Assembly: GCA_913063035.1 (NCBI GenBank)
Contig: CAJXYS010000005.1
Coordinates: 1 to 64,000, forward strand
Direction of reading: 5' to 3'
Source of the DNA: an uncultured Maritimibacter sp.
GTDB taxonomy: Bacteria; Pseudomonadota; Alphaproteobacteria; Rhodobacterales; Rhodobacteraceae
Length of the DNA: 64,000 nt
The position numbers were made by a program, and so were the translations under genes. Each line of letters begins with the position of its first letter. The stretch's first letter is position 1. Below the pieces are notes generated by a model. That model ran no database searches and had not been told where the DNA came from. It saw only the letters and a program-made list of their open reading frames with translations. This document shows positions 37,221-47,071 of the stretch, in pieces.

Positions 37221-37787
37221 TCACTCGGCCTCGCCCGCGGCCTCGCGGCCATCGCCGAGCTGCGCGTTGACGCGCCGGATCGCGCGATCGGTGATCTCGA
37301 TCCGGTCGGCAGAGAGGATGATCGCGCGATCCTCCAGCAGCGCCACCGCGCCGGCCTCGCGGATGATTTCCAGCAGGATCGGCAGCGCCGCATCGAAGAA
37401 GCGCTGGCGCTCTGCCTCGGCGCGGGCATCGAGATCACGCGCCTTCTGGTCCTGGCGCTGGCGGATCTCGACGACCTTGCGGTCGAAGGCGTCGGCCAGC
37501 TCGCGGAACTCTTCGGGATCCATGTCCGGCCGCCGCTCGGTCAGGTCGCGTTCCTCGGCGCTGAGCTCCGACTCGATGCGGCGGTTCTCGGCGGCGAGCG
37601 CGCTGGCGGCCTCTTCCAGCTCGCGCCGGACGCGTTGGCCGAACGCCGACTCGGCGAAGAACCGCTCCTGGTCGAGCGTCAGCACGGGGCTGCGCGGCAG
37701 CCCGTCCGCCGACCCGTCCTGCCCGGCCGCCGGGACGGCGGCCAGCCAGAGCGTCAGGAATACCGCTGCGAGTCGCGGCAGGGACAT
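37221..37787 (-). CDS. OmpH/Skp-family periplasmic chaperone
   Basis: A 188-aa exported protein (signal ends about A-A-G-Q, residue 23) with a long charged coiled-coil centre (about 50-135) typical of Skp tentacles and L-T-L-D-Q-E-R-F-F at the N-terminal body. Skp holds unfolded outer-membrane proteins for BamA, which is encoded immediately upstream (4 bp gap). Confidence 0.88.
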   Translation of the reverse strand: MSLPRLAAVFLTLWLAAVPAAGQDGSADGLPRSPVLTLDQERFFAESAFGQRVRRELEEAASALAAENRRIESELSAEERDLTERRPDMDPEEFRELADAFDRKVVEIRQRQDQKARDLDARAEAERQRFFDAALPILLEIIREAGAVALLEDRAIILSADRIEITDRAIRRVNAQLGDGREAAGEAE

Positions 37788-37791
37788 GGGA

Positions 37792-40143
37792 TCAGAACCG
37801 GGTCTGGATCGTCAGGTCGAAATTGCGCTCGCGGTCGTAGTCTTCCTTCTGCAGCGCCTTCGAGAAGTTGAAGCGCAGCGGGCCGATGGCGGTGTCCCAG
37901 AAGACCGAGAACCCGATCGCCGAGCGGATGGCGAACTCGTCGTCGAACTGGCTGGAATCCGGCGATCCGAACCCGCTTTCGTAGTCCAGCCCCCATACGG
38001 AACCGAAATCCGCGAAGACGCCGCCCGAGATCCCGTATTCCTCGGGCAGGCCCAGCGGGAAGGCCGCTTCGATCCGGGCCACCGAATAGAAGTTGCCGCC
38101 GAGCGCATCGTCTTCATCAATTCCGTTCTGTTCCCGCGGCCCCAGCCCGAGATACTCGAAGCCGCGCATCTGCCGCGAGCTGAGGAAGAAGCGGTCGGAC
38201 ACGCGGGACTCACCCGAGAGCATGGTCAGCGCCCCGCCCTCGATCTCGGCGCGCAGCGTCACCTCCTCGTTGAGGATCTTGCGCTCGACCCCGGCCAGCG
38301 CCGTGGTCTTGATGTATTCCTGGTCGCCGCCCAGCCCGGCGACGTCCTGGCTGAAGCGCAGCACCACGCCCCGCGTCGGGTCCAGGCCGCGGCCACGGGT
38401 GTCGAAGCTGTAGGTGTAGCCGATGCCGCTGCTGATCGCAGAGCCCTCGTCGGCCGCGATCACCGGCGACAGGTTACCGCTCACGTTGCTGATCTCGTCC
38501 TCGGCCACGAAGTAGCGCACGCCCAAGCGGCCGTATTCGCTGACCGGAAACTCGAGGCTCGGCGAGAAGCGGATGCGCTTGGTGTCGTAGCTCGCGAATT
38601 CGTCGTCGGTCGTGGTCCGGTAGGACAGGCTCAGGCCAAGCTCGAGGTCGCGGTCGAGGAAGGCCGGCTCGATGAAGGTCAGCTCGGAGTCCTGGCTCGA
38701 GGTGCCGCTCTCGATCGAGAACCGCAGCGTCTGCCCCCGCCCGAGGAAATTGGTCTCGCTGAAATTGACCGAGGCGCCGACACCCTGGTCGGTGCCGTAG
38801 CTGAGCCCGAAGCCGAGAGAGCCCGTCGGCTGTTCCTCGACATCGACGTCGACGATCACGCTTTGCGGTTGGGTGCCCTCGCGCGTTTCGACATCGGCGC
38901 GGCCGAAGAAGCCGAGCGCGCGGATGCGTTCGGCGGACTGCCGGATCGCGCGGGGATTGAACGGGTCGCCCTCCACCGTGTTGAACTGCCGCCGGATGAC
39001 GCGGTCGAGCGTGGTCGTGTTGCCCTCGATGTCGATGCGCTCGACGAAGACGCGTTCGCCCTGCACGATCTGGAAGTCCACGTCCAGCGTGCGGGTCTCG
39101 GGGTTGCGGGTGATCTGCGGATCCACCCGGATGAAGTTGAGCCCCTGCTGGATCGCGTAGCGCTCCATCCGGGCGATCGCCCGGTCGAGCAGCGTCGGCG
39201 AATAGGTGACGCCGGGCCGTATCGTGAGCAGGGCGCGGTATTCCGCGGGGTCGATCTCGGGCAGATCGGAGCTCGCGGTCAGCTGGCCGAAGTCGAAGGA
39301 CTGCCCTTCCTCGATGCGGAAGGTCAGGAAGAAGGCGTTGCGCTCGCGCGAGAACTCGGAGGTGACGGAGAGGATGCGGAAATCCACGTAGCCGCGCGAG
39401 GCGTAGAAATCGCGCAGCACCTGCTTGTCGAACTCGATCCGCTCCTCGAGGAAGGTATCGCGCTGGATCAGGCGGCGCAGCAGGCCGGCCTGCTTGGTTT
39501 CGAGCACCCGGCGCAGGCGCCGGTCGGAAAAGTCCCGGTTGCCCACGAAACTCAGCCGCTCGATCTCGATCACGCGGCCCTCGCGGATCTCGAAGACGAG
39601 ATCGACGCGGTTGTCGGACCGCTCGATGATGACCGGGTTGACCGCGGCCGAGAACCGGCCGGACTGGCGGTAGGCCTCGGCGATGGCGGCGGCGTCGGCC
39701 TCGGCCTGGGACGGGCTGTAGACGCGGCGCGGCTGGGAGTCGACGACCCCGGCGAGGGTCTCGTCATTGATGCGGCGGTTGCCTTCGAAATTGATGACGT
39801 TGATCGTGGGGAATTCCTCGACGCGGATCACCAGGCGGTTGCCCGAGGGAACGAGCTCGACCGATTCGAAGAGGCCGGAATTGATCAGGCTCTGGTAGGC
39901 GTCGTTCAGCTGGCCGGCGGTGACGGCCTCGCCGCGCGCGATATCCACGTATCTCAGGATGGTCGGCGTCTCGATGCGCTGGTTGCCCTCAATCGCGATG
40001 CTCGAGAAGCTGTAGTTTTCGCTTTGTGCCTGGGCCTGCGGCGCCACCGCGCCGAACAGCACCAGACCCATGGCGAGCAGGACCCCGCGAACCGTGTCCG
40101 CCCCGCTGATACGCCTGCCGACACCGCCCCTGTACTGCCTCAT
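37792..40143 (-). CDS. bamA: BamA outer-membrane protein assembly factor
   Basis: A 783-aa Omp85 protein: signal peptide to about residue 40 (Q-A-Q-A-Q), five POTRA domains (about 45-440), then a 16-strand beta-barrel with the V-R-G-F-like lid motif replaced by M-R-G-F-E-Y-L-G-L-G-P-R, ending in the beta-signal aromatic F. It is essential for inserting outer-membrane proteins. A consensus promoter lies just upstream. Confidence 0.96.
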   Translation of the reverse strand: MRQYRGGVGRRISGADTVRGVLLAMGLVLFGAVAPQAQAQSENYSFSSIAIEGNQRIETPTILRYVDIARGEAVTAGQLNDAYQSLINSGLFESVELVPSGNRLVIRVEEFPTINVINFEGNRRINDETLAGVVDSQPRRVYSPSQAEADAAAIAEAYRQSGRFSAAVNPVIIERSDNRVDLVFEIREGRVIEIERLSFVGNRDFSDRRLRRVLETKQAGLLRRLIQRDTFLEERIEFDKQVLRDFYASRGYVDFRILSVTSEFSRERNAFFLTFRIEEGQSFDFGQLTASSDLPEIDPAEYRALLTIRPGVTYSPTLLDRAIARMERYAIQQGLNFIRVDPQITRNPETRTLDVDFQIVQGERVFVERIDIEGNTTTLDRVIRRQFNTVEGDPFNPRAIRQSAERIRALGFFGRADVETREGTQPQSVIVDVDVEEQPTGSLGFGLSYGTDQGVGASVNFSETNFLGRGQTLRFSIESGTSSQDSELTFIEPAFLDRDLELGLSLSYRTTTDDEFASYDTKRIRFSPSLEFPVSEYGRLGVRYFVAEDEISNVSGNLSPVIAADEGSAISSGIGYTYSFDTRGRGLDPTRGVVLRFSQDVAGLGGDQEYIKTTALAGVERKILNEEVTLRAEIEGGALTMLSGESRVSDRFFLSSRQMRGFEYLGLGPREQNGIDEDDALGGNFYSVARIEAAFPLGLPEEYGISGGVFADFGSVWGLDYESGFGSPDSSQFDDEFAIRSAIGFSVFWDTAIGPLRFNFSKALQKEDYDRERNFDLTIQTRF

Positions 40144-40178
40144 CCCGTACGCCCCGCTTGGTAGAAAATGCCCGAGTC

Positions 40179-40207
40179 TGCATAGAGAGTAAGGGGTGGG
40201 TTGTCAA
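40179..40207 (-). promoter_or_regulatory. bamA promoter
   Basis: On the minus strand TTGACA (40202-40207) and TATGCA (40179-40184) are separated by exactly 17 nt, 35 nt before the bamA ATG. It sits just below a terminator hairpin, which implies an independent bamA-skp-fabZ-lpx transcription unit. Confidence 0.75.
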
Positions 40208-40218
40208 AAGCGCAAAGC

Positions 40219-40245
40219 AAAACGGCCCGGGCGTCGCCGGGCCGT
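40219..40245 (-). terminator. Intrinsic terminator upstream of bamA
   Basis: A perfect 9-bp stem (40222-40230 with 40237-40245, 6-nt loop) is followed on the minus strand by T-T-T-T (40219-40222, partly in the stem base). It should end transcripts from rseP and the small membrane gene before bamA. Confidence 0.75.
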
Positions 40246-40289
40246 CCATCCGTTGCGCAAAATCAGCGTTTCGCGGCTGCGCCGCCGTC

Positions 40290-40415
40290 TCAGATCGAGG
40301 CCAGCCAGGCGATCGAGCCGAGCACCGTCCAGATCGCGACGACCCACATGAGCCAGTCCGCGTTCAGGTCCACCAGGACGGCCAGTCCGGATTGCTTGTC
40401 TTCGGCGCTATGCAT
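40290..40415 (-). CDS. 41-residue single-span membrane protein
   Basis: A short frame ATG 40415 to TGA 40290 encodes 41 aa: a polar start M-H-S-A-E-D-K-Q-S-G, then one hydrophobic helix (about 19-40, W-L-M-W-V-V-A-I-W-T-V-L-G-S-I-A-W-L-A). A strong GGAGG and GAGG stand before the ATG, and a terminator follows 45 bp after the stop. No family was recognised. Placement between rseP and bamA suggests an envelope role, but this is inference. Confidence 0.72.
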   Translation of the reverse strand: MHSAEDKQSGLAVLVDLNADWLMWVVAIWTVLGSIAWLASI

Positions 40416-40483
40416 GATCCTCGCCTCCGTTTTTCTGCTTCCGGACATGGCTACCCCGAGATTGTGACGGGATTTGGGCCAAG

Positions 40484-41824
40484 TTACGGACAGAAAAGGT
40501 CATTTGTGAGGGCAAAGACCATCAGCGTCAGGATCAGCGCGAGCCCGATCGCCATCATGATGCGCAGGGCCTTGTCGCTCGGCGGGCGGCCGGTGACGGC
40601 CTCGTAGCCGAAGAAGACCAGGTGCCCGCCATCGAGCACCGGCACGGGGAAGAGGTTGAGCAGCCCCACCGCGGTCGAGAGCACGGCGATGAACCAGACG
40701 AAGCTCTCGAAACCCTGGCGCGCGGCGGCGCCCGAGGTCTCGGCGATGCCGATGGGTCCTTGCAGGTTACAGGCGCTGATCGCGCCGGTGACCATGTGCC
40801 AGAGCCCGCTCAGGCTGCCGTTGACGACCGCCCAGGTCCTGTCGACCCCGAGTCCCAGCGCCTCGACCGGGCCGGGCGTGTAGGTGCGCGGCTCGAAGAA
40901 GGTGCCGCCCGAGATGCCGATCATCGTGCGCTGTTCCCAGCCGCCCTCGCCGTTGGGCAGGTCGACGAGCTTCGGGATCAGCTTGAACTCCAGCTCATCG
41001 CCCGCGCGCCAGACGGTCAGCGCCAGCGGCTCGCCGTCCGAGGCCGCCACGATCTCCTGGAGCTGGTGGAAGGCCCAGATCGGCTGCCCGTCGACCGCCC
41101 GGATCAGGTCGCCCGCCTGCAGCCCGGCCGAGAGCGCGGCCGATTGCGGTTGCACGGTCTCGATCAGGGGCGGCAGCGGGAACGGGCCCGGCACGGTCGT
41201 CTCGGTTCCGGCGCGGGCGACGGTGTAGTCCTTTTGCGGCGTCGGCGCGGCCTCGCGGGCATACTCGTAGAAGGCGGTATAATCGGGTGTCTGGACCCCG
41301 TCGATGGCGGCGATGCGGTCGCCGGGCTCCAGCCCGACGGCGATCTCTGCCGGCATCGGTTTCACATCGCCGACGGCGGGCTCCTCGGTGGCGACGCCGG
41401 TGGCCATCACCACGCCCCCGAAGACAAGGATCGACAGGATGAAATTCGCCACGGGCCCCGCGGCCACCGTGGCCGTGCGCGCCCAGAGCGGCGCGCCGTG
41501 CATGGTGTGGCGCCGCTCGTCGCTGGAGAGATCCTCGATGCCCTCGGCGTCCTTGCCGCTGGCCGCGTCCGAGTCCCCGAGGAACTTCACGTAGCCGCCG
41601 AAGGGCAGCGCCGCGATCTGCCAGCGCGTGCCGCGCTTGTCGGTCCAGGCCGCCAGCACCGGCCCGAAACCGAGCGAGAAGATCTCTGCCTTGATGCCGG
41701 ACCAGCGCCCGACGATGTAGTGCCCGTATTCATGGACGAAAACGATGACGCTGAGCGCGACGATGAAGGCCAGCACCGTCATCGCGAAGCCGCCAACGGA
41801 AGGGAGAAAGCTAACGAAATCCAA
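40484..41824 (-). CDS. rseP: RseP site-2 intramembrane zinc metalloprotease
   Basis: A 446-aa S2P-type protease that cleaves anti-sigma factors within the membrane. Zinc motif H-E-Y-G-H in the first helix (about 30-34), two PDZ-like domains (about 150-330) and the second metal motif P-V-P-V-L-D-G-G-H near the C-terminus. It is followed by cdsA/dxr partners in the usual envelope order; 8 bp after dxr. Confidence 0.95.
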   Translation of the reverse strand: MDFVSFLPSVGGFAMTVLAFIVALSVIVFVHEYGHYIVGRWSGIKAEIFSLGFGPVLAAWTDKRGTRWQIAALPFGGYVKFLGDSDAASGKDAEGIEDLSSDERRHTMHGAPLWARTATVAAGPVANFILSILVFGGVVMATGVATEEPAVGDVKPMPAEIAVGLEPGDRIAAIDGVQTPDYTAFYEYAREAAPTPQKDYTVARAGTETTVPGPFPLPPLIETVQPQSAALSAGLQAGDLIRAVDGQPIWAFHQLQEIVAASDGEPLALTVWRAGDELEFKLIPKLVDLPNGEGGWEQRTMIGISGGTFFEPRTYTPGPVEALGLGVDRTWAVVNGSLSGLWHMVTGAISACNLQGPIGIAETSGAAARQGFESFVWFIAVLSTAVGLLNLFPVPVLDGGHLVFFGYEAVTGRPPSDKALRIMMAIGLALILTLMVFALTNDLFCP

Positions 41825-41832
41825 AACTGTCC

Positions 41833-43014
41833 TCAGTTCTTGCCTGTTTTCCGGGCGGCCTCGGCTGTCTTCAATCGAGCCAAATGGTCCACCGCCTGCA
41901 CTTTATCAAGGTCGATTGTGGCAGAAGTCAGGTTCCCCGCGGCATCGAGCTGCCCCAATACCGCCTCAACGCAGCCCGCCATGTCGGGAAAGCGGATCTC
42001 CCCGGCGAGGAACGCGTCGAGCGCGGCCTCCTTGGCGGCGTTGAAGGCCGCGCCGGCCAGCCCGCCTTGCGCCATCACCTCGCGCGCGAGCCGCACCGCC
42101 GGGAAGCGCATCTCGTCGGGGGCGCGGAACTCCAGCTGCCCGATCCGTGCAAGGTCCAGCCGTTCCACCGGCAGCGCGGCACGGTCGGGCCAGCTCAGCG
42201 CGTAGCCGATGGCGTGGCGCATGTCGGCCGGGCCCAGATGCGCCATCAGCCCGCCATCCGCGAACCCCACCAGCGCGTGGACGATGGATTGCGGATGCAC
42301 CAGCACCTCGATCTGCTCGGGCGCGAAGCCGAAGAACTCGCGCGCCTCGATCATCTCGAGCGCCTTGTTGAACAGGCTCGCGCTGTCGATCGAAATGCGC
42401 TGGCCCATGTCCCAGTTGGGATGCGCCGCCGCCTGTTCCGGCGTGGCCGCGGCCAGCTGCGCGGCCGTCCAGTCGCGGAAGGGTCCGCCCGAGGCGGTGA
42501 TGATCACCCGCTCGGCACGGGCGCGATCCTCGCCTTGCAGCGCCTGGAAGATCGCCGAATGCTCGCTGTCGACCGGCAGGATTCGCGCGCCGTGGCGCGC
42601 GGCCTCGGCCATCATGAGCGCGCCCGCGCAGACCAGGCTTTCCTTGTTGGCCAGCGCCAGCGTGCCGCCATGGCGCAGCGACCGCAGCCCGGGCACCAGC
42701 CCGGCCGCGCCAACGATGGCCGACATCGTCCAGTCGACCGGCCGATCCGCGGCCTCGGCCAGCGCCTCGGGGCCGGCGGCGGCCTCGGTCCGGCTGCCCG
42801 CAAGCGCCTCGCGAAGCGCGTCCAGGCACTCGGGATAGGCCGTCACCGCGATGTCGGCATCGAGTTCGCGGGCAAGTTCCGCCAGGCGGGTCACGTTCCG
42901 CCCGCCGGTCAGGGCCACGGTGCAAAACGCCTCCGGCCCGCCCTGCCGGCGCACGAGGTCGATCGTGTTCTCCCCGATGGAGCCGGTCGCCCCGAAGATC
43001 GAGATGCGCCGCAC
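41833..43014 (-). CDS. dxr: 1-deoxy-D-xylulose 5-phosphate reductoisomerase
   Basis: A 393-aa MEP-pathway enzyme of isoprenoid synthesis. NADPH motif G-A-T-G-S-I-G-E-N-T; metal/substrate residues in V-D-S-E-H-S-A-I-F-Q and A-S-G-G-P-F-R. The start codon is GTG (43012-43014). It lies 3 bp after cdsA; the UppS product from the same run uses isoprenoids made here. Confidence 0.96.
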   Translation of the reverse strand: MRRISIFGATGSIGENTIDLVRRQGGPEAFCTVALTGGRNVTRLAELARELDADIAVTAYPECLDALREALAGSRTEAAAGPEALAEAADRPVDWTMSAIVGAAGLVPGLRSLRHGGTLALANKESLVCAGALMMAEAARHGARILPVDSEHSAIFQALQGEDRARAERVIITASGGPFRDWTAAQLAAATPEQAAAHPNWDMGQRISIDSASLFNKALEMIEAREFFGFAPEQIEVLVHPQSIVHALVGFADGGLMAHLGPADMRHAIGYALSWPDRAALPVERLDLARIGQLEFRAPDEMRFPAVRLAREVMAQGGLAGAAFNAAKEAALDAFLAGEIRFPDMAGCVEAVLGQLDAAGNLTSATIDLDKVQAVDHLARLKTAEAARKTGKN

Positions 43015-43017
43015 GTC

Positions 43018-43818
43018 TCAGCCTCCCGCTGCCGGCGGGAAGACCGCCAGCTGCTGATACAGGAACAGGAACAGCGCCGCGCCCGTCAGCCCGTCGAAGC
43101 GATCCATCAGGCCGCCATGGCCGGGCAGGATCGCCGAGGCGTCCTTGACCGACATGCGACGCTTGACCCAGCTCTCGGCGATGTCGCCCGCCTGCGCCGC
43201 CATCGCGGCGATCACCGACAGCGCCACCAGCATGCCCCCTGCCCCGAGCGGCTGCATGAAGGCCGCGCCCACGGCGGCCGCGCCGACCCAGCCCGCGACC
43301 GTGCCCGACCAGGTCTTCTTGGGGCTTATGCGCGGCCAGAACTTCGGCCCGCCGAAGAACCGCCCCGCGAAATATCCCGCCACGTCGGAGGCCACGACGA
43401 CGAGCGCCAGCCAGAACATCCAGTACGGCCCGTGGCCCGCGCGCAGCAGAACCATGCTGACCGAGGCCAGCACGATCCCGAGGCTCACCAGCGCGAAGAC
43501 CCGGCGCTGCCCGGCCGGCAGCACCAGGGCAAACGCCGCGATCAGCACCACGTCGAGCACGTCCCAGGGCGGCGGCAGGTTGAGCGCCGCGGCCACAGCG
43601 ACGCCGGCGACGCCGGCCAGCAGCACGGCGATCCGGCGCCGCCCGTCGGGGTCGAGCATCCGGGCCAGTTCCCACACCATCAGCGCCGCGATGGCCGCGG
43701 CCAGCGCCAGAAAGACGATGCCGCCCACCCAGATCGCCCCGAGCCCAAGCGCGGCGATCAGGACGCCGGAAGTCGTGCGAAGCGCGAGATCGGGAAAGCT
43801 GCCCCCGGCTCCCGTCAT
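43018..43818 (-). CDS. cdsA: Phosphatidate cytidylyltransferase
   Basis: A 266-aa polytopic membrane enzyme making CDP-diacylglycerol. The family signature is seen as S-P-K-K-T-W-S-G and K-D-A-S-A-I-L-P-G-H-G-G-L-M-D-R-F-D-G near the C-terminus, with S-D-V-A-G-Y-F-A-G upstream. It overlaps uppS by 4 nt. Confidence 0.95.
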   Translation of the reverse strand: MTGAGGSFPDLALRTTSGVLIAALGLGAIWVGGIVFLALAAAIAALMVWELARMLDPDGRRRIAVLLAGVAGVAVAAALNLPPPWDVLDVVLIAAFALVLPAGQRRVFALVSLGIVLASVSMVLLRAGHGPYWMFWLALVVVASDVAGYFAGRFFGGPKFWPRISPKKTWSGTVAGWVGAAAVGAAFMQPLGAGGMLVALSVIAAMAAQAGDIAESWVKRRMSVKDASAILPGHGGLMDRFDGLTGAALFLFLYQQLAVFPPAAGG

Positions 43819-44543
43819 CCGGCCACCGCACCGAAACGGCGGTCGCGCTTGGAAAACCGCGACAGGCAGCGCGCGAAATCCTCAGGCGTGAAGTCGGGCC
43901 AGAGCGTGTCGACGAAGTCGTATTCGGCATAGGCCGACTGCCAGAGCAGGAAGTTCGAGATCCGCGCCTCGCCGCTGGTGCGGATCACGAGATCCGGATC
44001 GGGCAGGACATGGGTGTCGAGGAACCCCGCCAGGGTCTCGGCATCGACGGCGTCGGGGGCGAGCCGGCCGGCGGCGACCTCGCGGGCCAGCCGCTGGGTG
44101 GCGCGCGCGACCTCGTCGCGGCCGCCGTAGTTGAGCGCGATGGTCAGGTGCACGGTGTCGTTGCCGGAGGTCATCGCCTCCAGCTCGTCCATCATCTCGA
44201 CCAGCTTGTGATCCAGCCGCACCCGGTCGCCGATGAACCGCACGCGCACGCCCTTGCGCAGGAGCCGCGCGGCCTCGTTCCGGATGTAGCGGCGGAAGAG
44301 GCTCATCAGCCCCGAGACTTCGGTCTGGGTGCGTTTCCAGTTCTCGGTCGAGAAGGCGAAGATGGTCAGGTAGCGCACGCCCAGGTCCGGGCAGGCCTCG
44401 ACGATGTCGCGCACCCGGCGGGCGCCGGCCTGGTGGCCGAAGAGCCGCGGCCGCCCGCGGCGCTGCGCCCAGCGGCCGTTGCCGTCCATGATGATCGCCA
44501 CGTGCATGTCGCCCGCCGCTGCCGGAACCGTGCCATCGGCCAT
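43815..44543 (-). CDS. uppS: Undecaprenyl diphosphate synthase
   Basis: A 242-aa cis-prenyltransferase producing the lipid carrier for peptidoglycan. Signature I-I-M-D-G-N-G-R-W-A near the N-terminus, then F-S-T-E-N-W-K-R and a terminal P-D-L-V-I-R-T-S-G-E-x-R-I-S-N-F-L-L-W-Q. Coupled to cdsA by a 4-nt overlap. Confidence 0.96.
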   Translation of the reverse strand: MADGTVPAAAGDMHVAIIMDGNGRWAQRRGRPRLFGHQAGARRVRDIVEACPDLGVRYLTIFAFSTENWKRTQTEVSGLMSLFRRYIRNEAARLLRKGVRVRFIGDRVRLDHKLVEMMDELEAMTSGNDTVHLTIALNYGGRDEVARATQRLAREVAAGRLAPDAVDAETLAGFLDTHVLPDPDLVIRTSGEARISNFLLWQSAYAEYDFVDTLWPDFTPEDFARCLSRFSKRDRRFGAVAG

Positions 44544-44591
44544 GCTACGGATCCCCTTTCACGTTGTCCCCGCAAGGCCCGCGCCGTACCG

Positions 44592-45158
44592 TCATACCTG
44601 CATGATTTCCTGTTGCTTGTGCTCGAGCGCGTCGTCCACGGCCTTGATGTAGTCGTCGGTCAGCTCCTGGATCTCGTCGTGCCAGATCTTCTGGTCGTCC
44701 TCGGACATGCCGGCGGCCTTGGCCTTCTTGATCTGGTCCATGCCGTCCTTGCGAAGGTTGCGGACCGCGACGCGGGCCTGCTCGGCGTATTGCGCGGCGA
44801 CGCGGGTCAGCTCGCGCCGGCGTTCCTCGTTCAGCTCGGGAATCGGCAGGCGGATGATGGTGCCGTCCACCACCGGGTTGATGCCGAGCCCGGAATTCCG
44901 GATCGCCTTGTCGACCGCGCCCACGAGGCTCTTGTCCCAGACATTGACGGTGATCATCCGCGGCTCGGGCACGTTCACCGTGCCGCACTGGTTGATCGGC
45001 ATGGTCGAGCCGTAGGCCTCCACCATCACCGGTTCCAGCATGGAGGCCGAGGCCCGTCCCGTCCGCAGGCTCGCGAACTCGGAGCGCAGGGCGGACATCG
45101 CCCCGTCCATGCGGCGTTTCAGGTCGTCGATGTCGATATCCAGGTCGTCGTCTGCCAT
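44592..45158 (-). CDS. frr: Ribosome recycling factor
   Basis: A 188-aa protein (usual length about 185) that splits post-termination ribosomes with EF-G. Conserved L-R-T-G-R-A-S, V-E-A-Y-G-S-x-x-P-I-N-Q and V-R-N-L-R-K-D-G. It follows pyrH by 41 bp in the standard pyrH-frr-uppS-cdsA order. Confidence 0.97.
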   Translation of the reverse strand: MADDDLDIDIDDLKRRMDGAMSALRSEFASLRTGRASASMLEPVMVEAYGSTMPINQCGTVNVPEPRMITVNVWDKSLVGAVDKAIRNSGLGINPVVDGTIIRLPIPELNEERRRELTRVAAQYAEQARVAVRNLRKDGMDQIKKAKAAGMSEDDQKIWHDEIQELTDDYIKAVDDALEHKQQEIMQV

Positions 45159-45199
45159 GCCTGTCTCGCTTTCTTCTTTCCGGGTCAGCTATACCCGGT

Positions 45200-45934
45200 T
45201 CACTCCACGATTGTATAGGTGCCTTCACCGCGAAGGATGCCCTCGAACCCGCCCGGCTCGTCGAGCGAGAAGACGATGATCGGCAGGCGGTTATCGCGCG
45301 CCAGCGCGATCGCCGAGGCATCCATCACCTTGAGGTTCTTCTGCAGCACCTCGTCATAGCTGACGCGGTCGTAGCGCACCGCGTCCGGGTTCGTCTCGGG
45401 ATCGCTGTCATAGACCCCGTCGACCTTGGTGCCCTTGAAGATGGCCTGGCACTGCATCTCGTTGGCGCGCAGCGTCGCGGCCGTGTCCGTCGTGAAATAC
45501 GGGTTGCCGGTGCCGGCGGCGAAGATGCACACGCGCTGCTTTTCCAGGTGGCGCACCGCGCGGCGGCGGATATAGGGCTCGCAGATCTGATCCATCGGGA
45601 TCGCGCTGATCACCCGGGTGTAGACCCCCAGCGCCTCCAGCGCGGCCTGCATCGCCAGCGCGTTCATGACCGTGGCCAGCATTCCCATGTAATCGGCGGT
45701 CGTGCGTTCCATGCCCTGGGCCGAACCCTGCAGGCCGCGAAAGACGTTGCCGCCGCCGATCACCATGCAGACCTCGACGCCGAGATCGTGCACCTTCTTG
45801 ACCTCGCGCGCGACGCGCTCGACGGTGGGCGGGTGCAGGCCGTAGCCCTGGTCGCCCATCAGCGCCTCGCCCGAGATTTTCAGCATCACCCTCTTGTATC
45901 TGGTGGTCTTGTCTGAAGATGATGCCTCGGTCAT
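45200..45934 (-). CDS. pyrH: UMP kinase
   Basis: A 244-aa hexameric UMP kinase. Motifs [16 protein letters not shown] and [10 protein letters not shown]. The start M-T-E-A-S-S-S at 45934 has GAGGAG 11 nt upstream; the longer frame has no support. It begins the pyrH-frr-uppS-cdsA-dxr-rseP run and is divergent from miaA (97-bp spacer). Confidence 0.96.
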   Translation of the reverse strand: MTEASSSDKTTRYKRVMLKISGEALMGDQGYGLHPPTVERVAREVKKVHDLGVEVCMVIGGGNVFRGLQGSAQGMERTTADYMGMLATVMNALAMQAALEALGVYTRVISAIPMDQICEPYIRRRAVRHLEKQRVCIFAAGTGNPYFTTDTAATLRANEMQCQAIFKGTKVDGVYDSDPETNPDAVRYDRVSYDEVLQKNLKVMDASAIALARDNRLPIIVFSLDEPGGFEGILRGEGTYTIVE

Positions 45935-46031
45935 CCGCGTCGTCTCCTCGTCCCGCTTGGCGCCCCGGGCAAAATGTCGGAAAAGCGCCCGGTGTTCAAC
46001 GCCAATAACCGCGATCGTCCCCGGAGCCCGC

Positions 46032-46940
46032 ATGTTCGACCCCGCGACCCTCACCCCCGGCACCCCGGTGCTGATCGCCGGACCGACCGCCTCGGGCAAA
46101 TCGGCGATGGCGGCGGTCATCGCGCGCCGGCTCGGCGGCATGGTTGTCAATGCCGACGCGCTGCAGGTCTATGATTGCTGGCGCGTGCTGACCGCCCGCC
46201 CCACGCCGGCCGAGGAATCGGCGCTGCCGCACCGGCTATACGGCCATGTGTCCTGCGACACCGCCTATTCCGTGGGCGACTGGCTGCGCGAGCTGGGCAC
46301 GCTGCTCGACCGGGAACCGGACCGGACCCCGGTCATCGTCGGGGGCACCGGGCTGTATTTCACGGCGCTGACCGAGGGGCTGGCCGAGATCCCGCCGGTG
46401 CCCGCCGAGATCCGCGCCCGCGCCGAGGCGCGGATCGCCGCGGCGGGCATCGCGGCCCTGCGGGCGGAGCTGGCCGCGCGCGATCCGGCGACCCATGACC
46501 GCATCGACCGGCAGAACCCGGTCCGCGTCCAGCGCGCCTGGGAAGTGCTGGAGGCGACCGGCCGCGGCCTCGCGGCCTGGCAGGACGGGACCGGCCCGCC
46601 GCTGCTGCCGCTGTCCCGGGGCCGGGCCTTCGTTCTGGACGCGCCGAAGGACTGGCTCACGCCCCGCATCGCGGCACGCTTCGGGCAGATGATCGCCGGC
46701 GGCGCACTGGAGGAGGCCCGCGCCCGCCGACCGCGCTGGGACCCGGCGCAGCCCTCGGCGCGCGCGATCGGTGCACCGGAACTGATGGCCTATCTCGACG
46801 GCGAAATGCGCCTCGAGGAGGCCGAGGCGGCGGCCGTCGTCGCCACGCGGCAATACGCCAAGCGCCAGCGCAGCTGGTTCCGCGCGAAGATGAAAGACTG
46901 GACATGGCTGCCCGCCCAGGAGGCAGCCGCGCTGCGCTGA
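46032..46940 (+). CDS. miaA: tRNA dimethylallyltransferase
   Basis: A 302-aa enzyme that prenylates A37 of tRNAs reading U-codons. P-loop A-G-P-T-A-S-G-K-S at 16-24, D-A-L-Q-V-Y for tRNA contact, G-G-T-G-L-Y and D-R[12 protein letters not shown]. No obvious ribosome site except GGAGCC. It uses DMAPP made by the MEP pathway genes next door. Confidence 0.95.
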   Translation: MFDPATLTPGTPVLIAGPTASGKSAMAAVIARRLGGMVVNADALQVYDCWRVLTARPTPAEESALPHRLYGHVSCDTAYSVGDWLRELGTLLDREPDRTPVIVGGTGLYFTALTEGLAEIPPVPAEIRARAEARIAAAGIAALRAELAARDPATHDRIDRQNPVRVQRAWEVLEATGRGLAAWQDGTGPPLLPLSRGRAFVLDAPKDWLTPRIAARFGQMIAGGALEEARARRPRWDPAQPSARAIGAPELMAYLDGEMRLEEAEAAAVVATRQYAKRQRSWFRAKMKDWTWLPAQEAAALR

Positions 46941-47071
46941 CCGGGGTCCCGGCGGGAATTTGCCGGGGCCCGGGGGTTTCCCTTTCGTGGCACGCCGGCG
47001 CGCTGCTAGGCTGGCGCCCCGATCCGATCCGCCCGCCCGTTGCCTGCCCGCAACCCGAGGTCACGACGACG

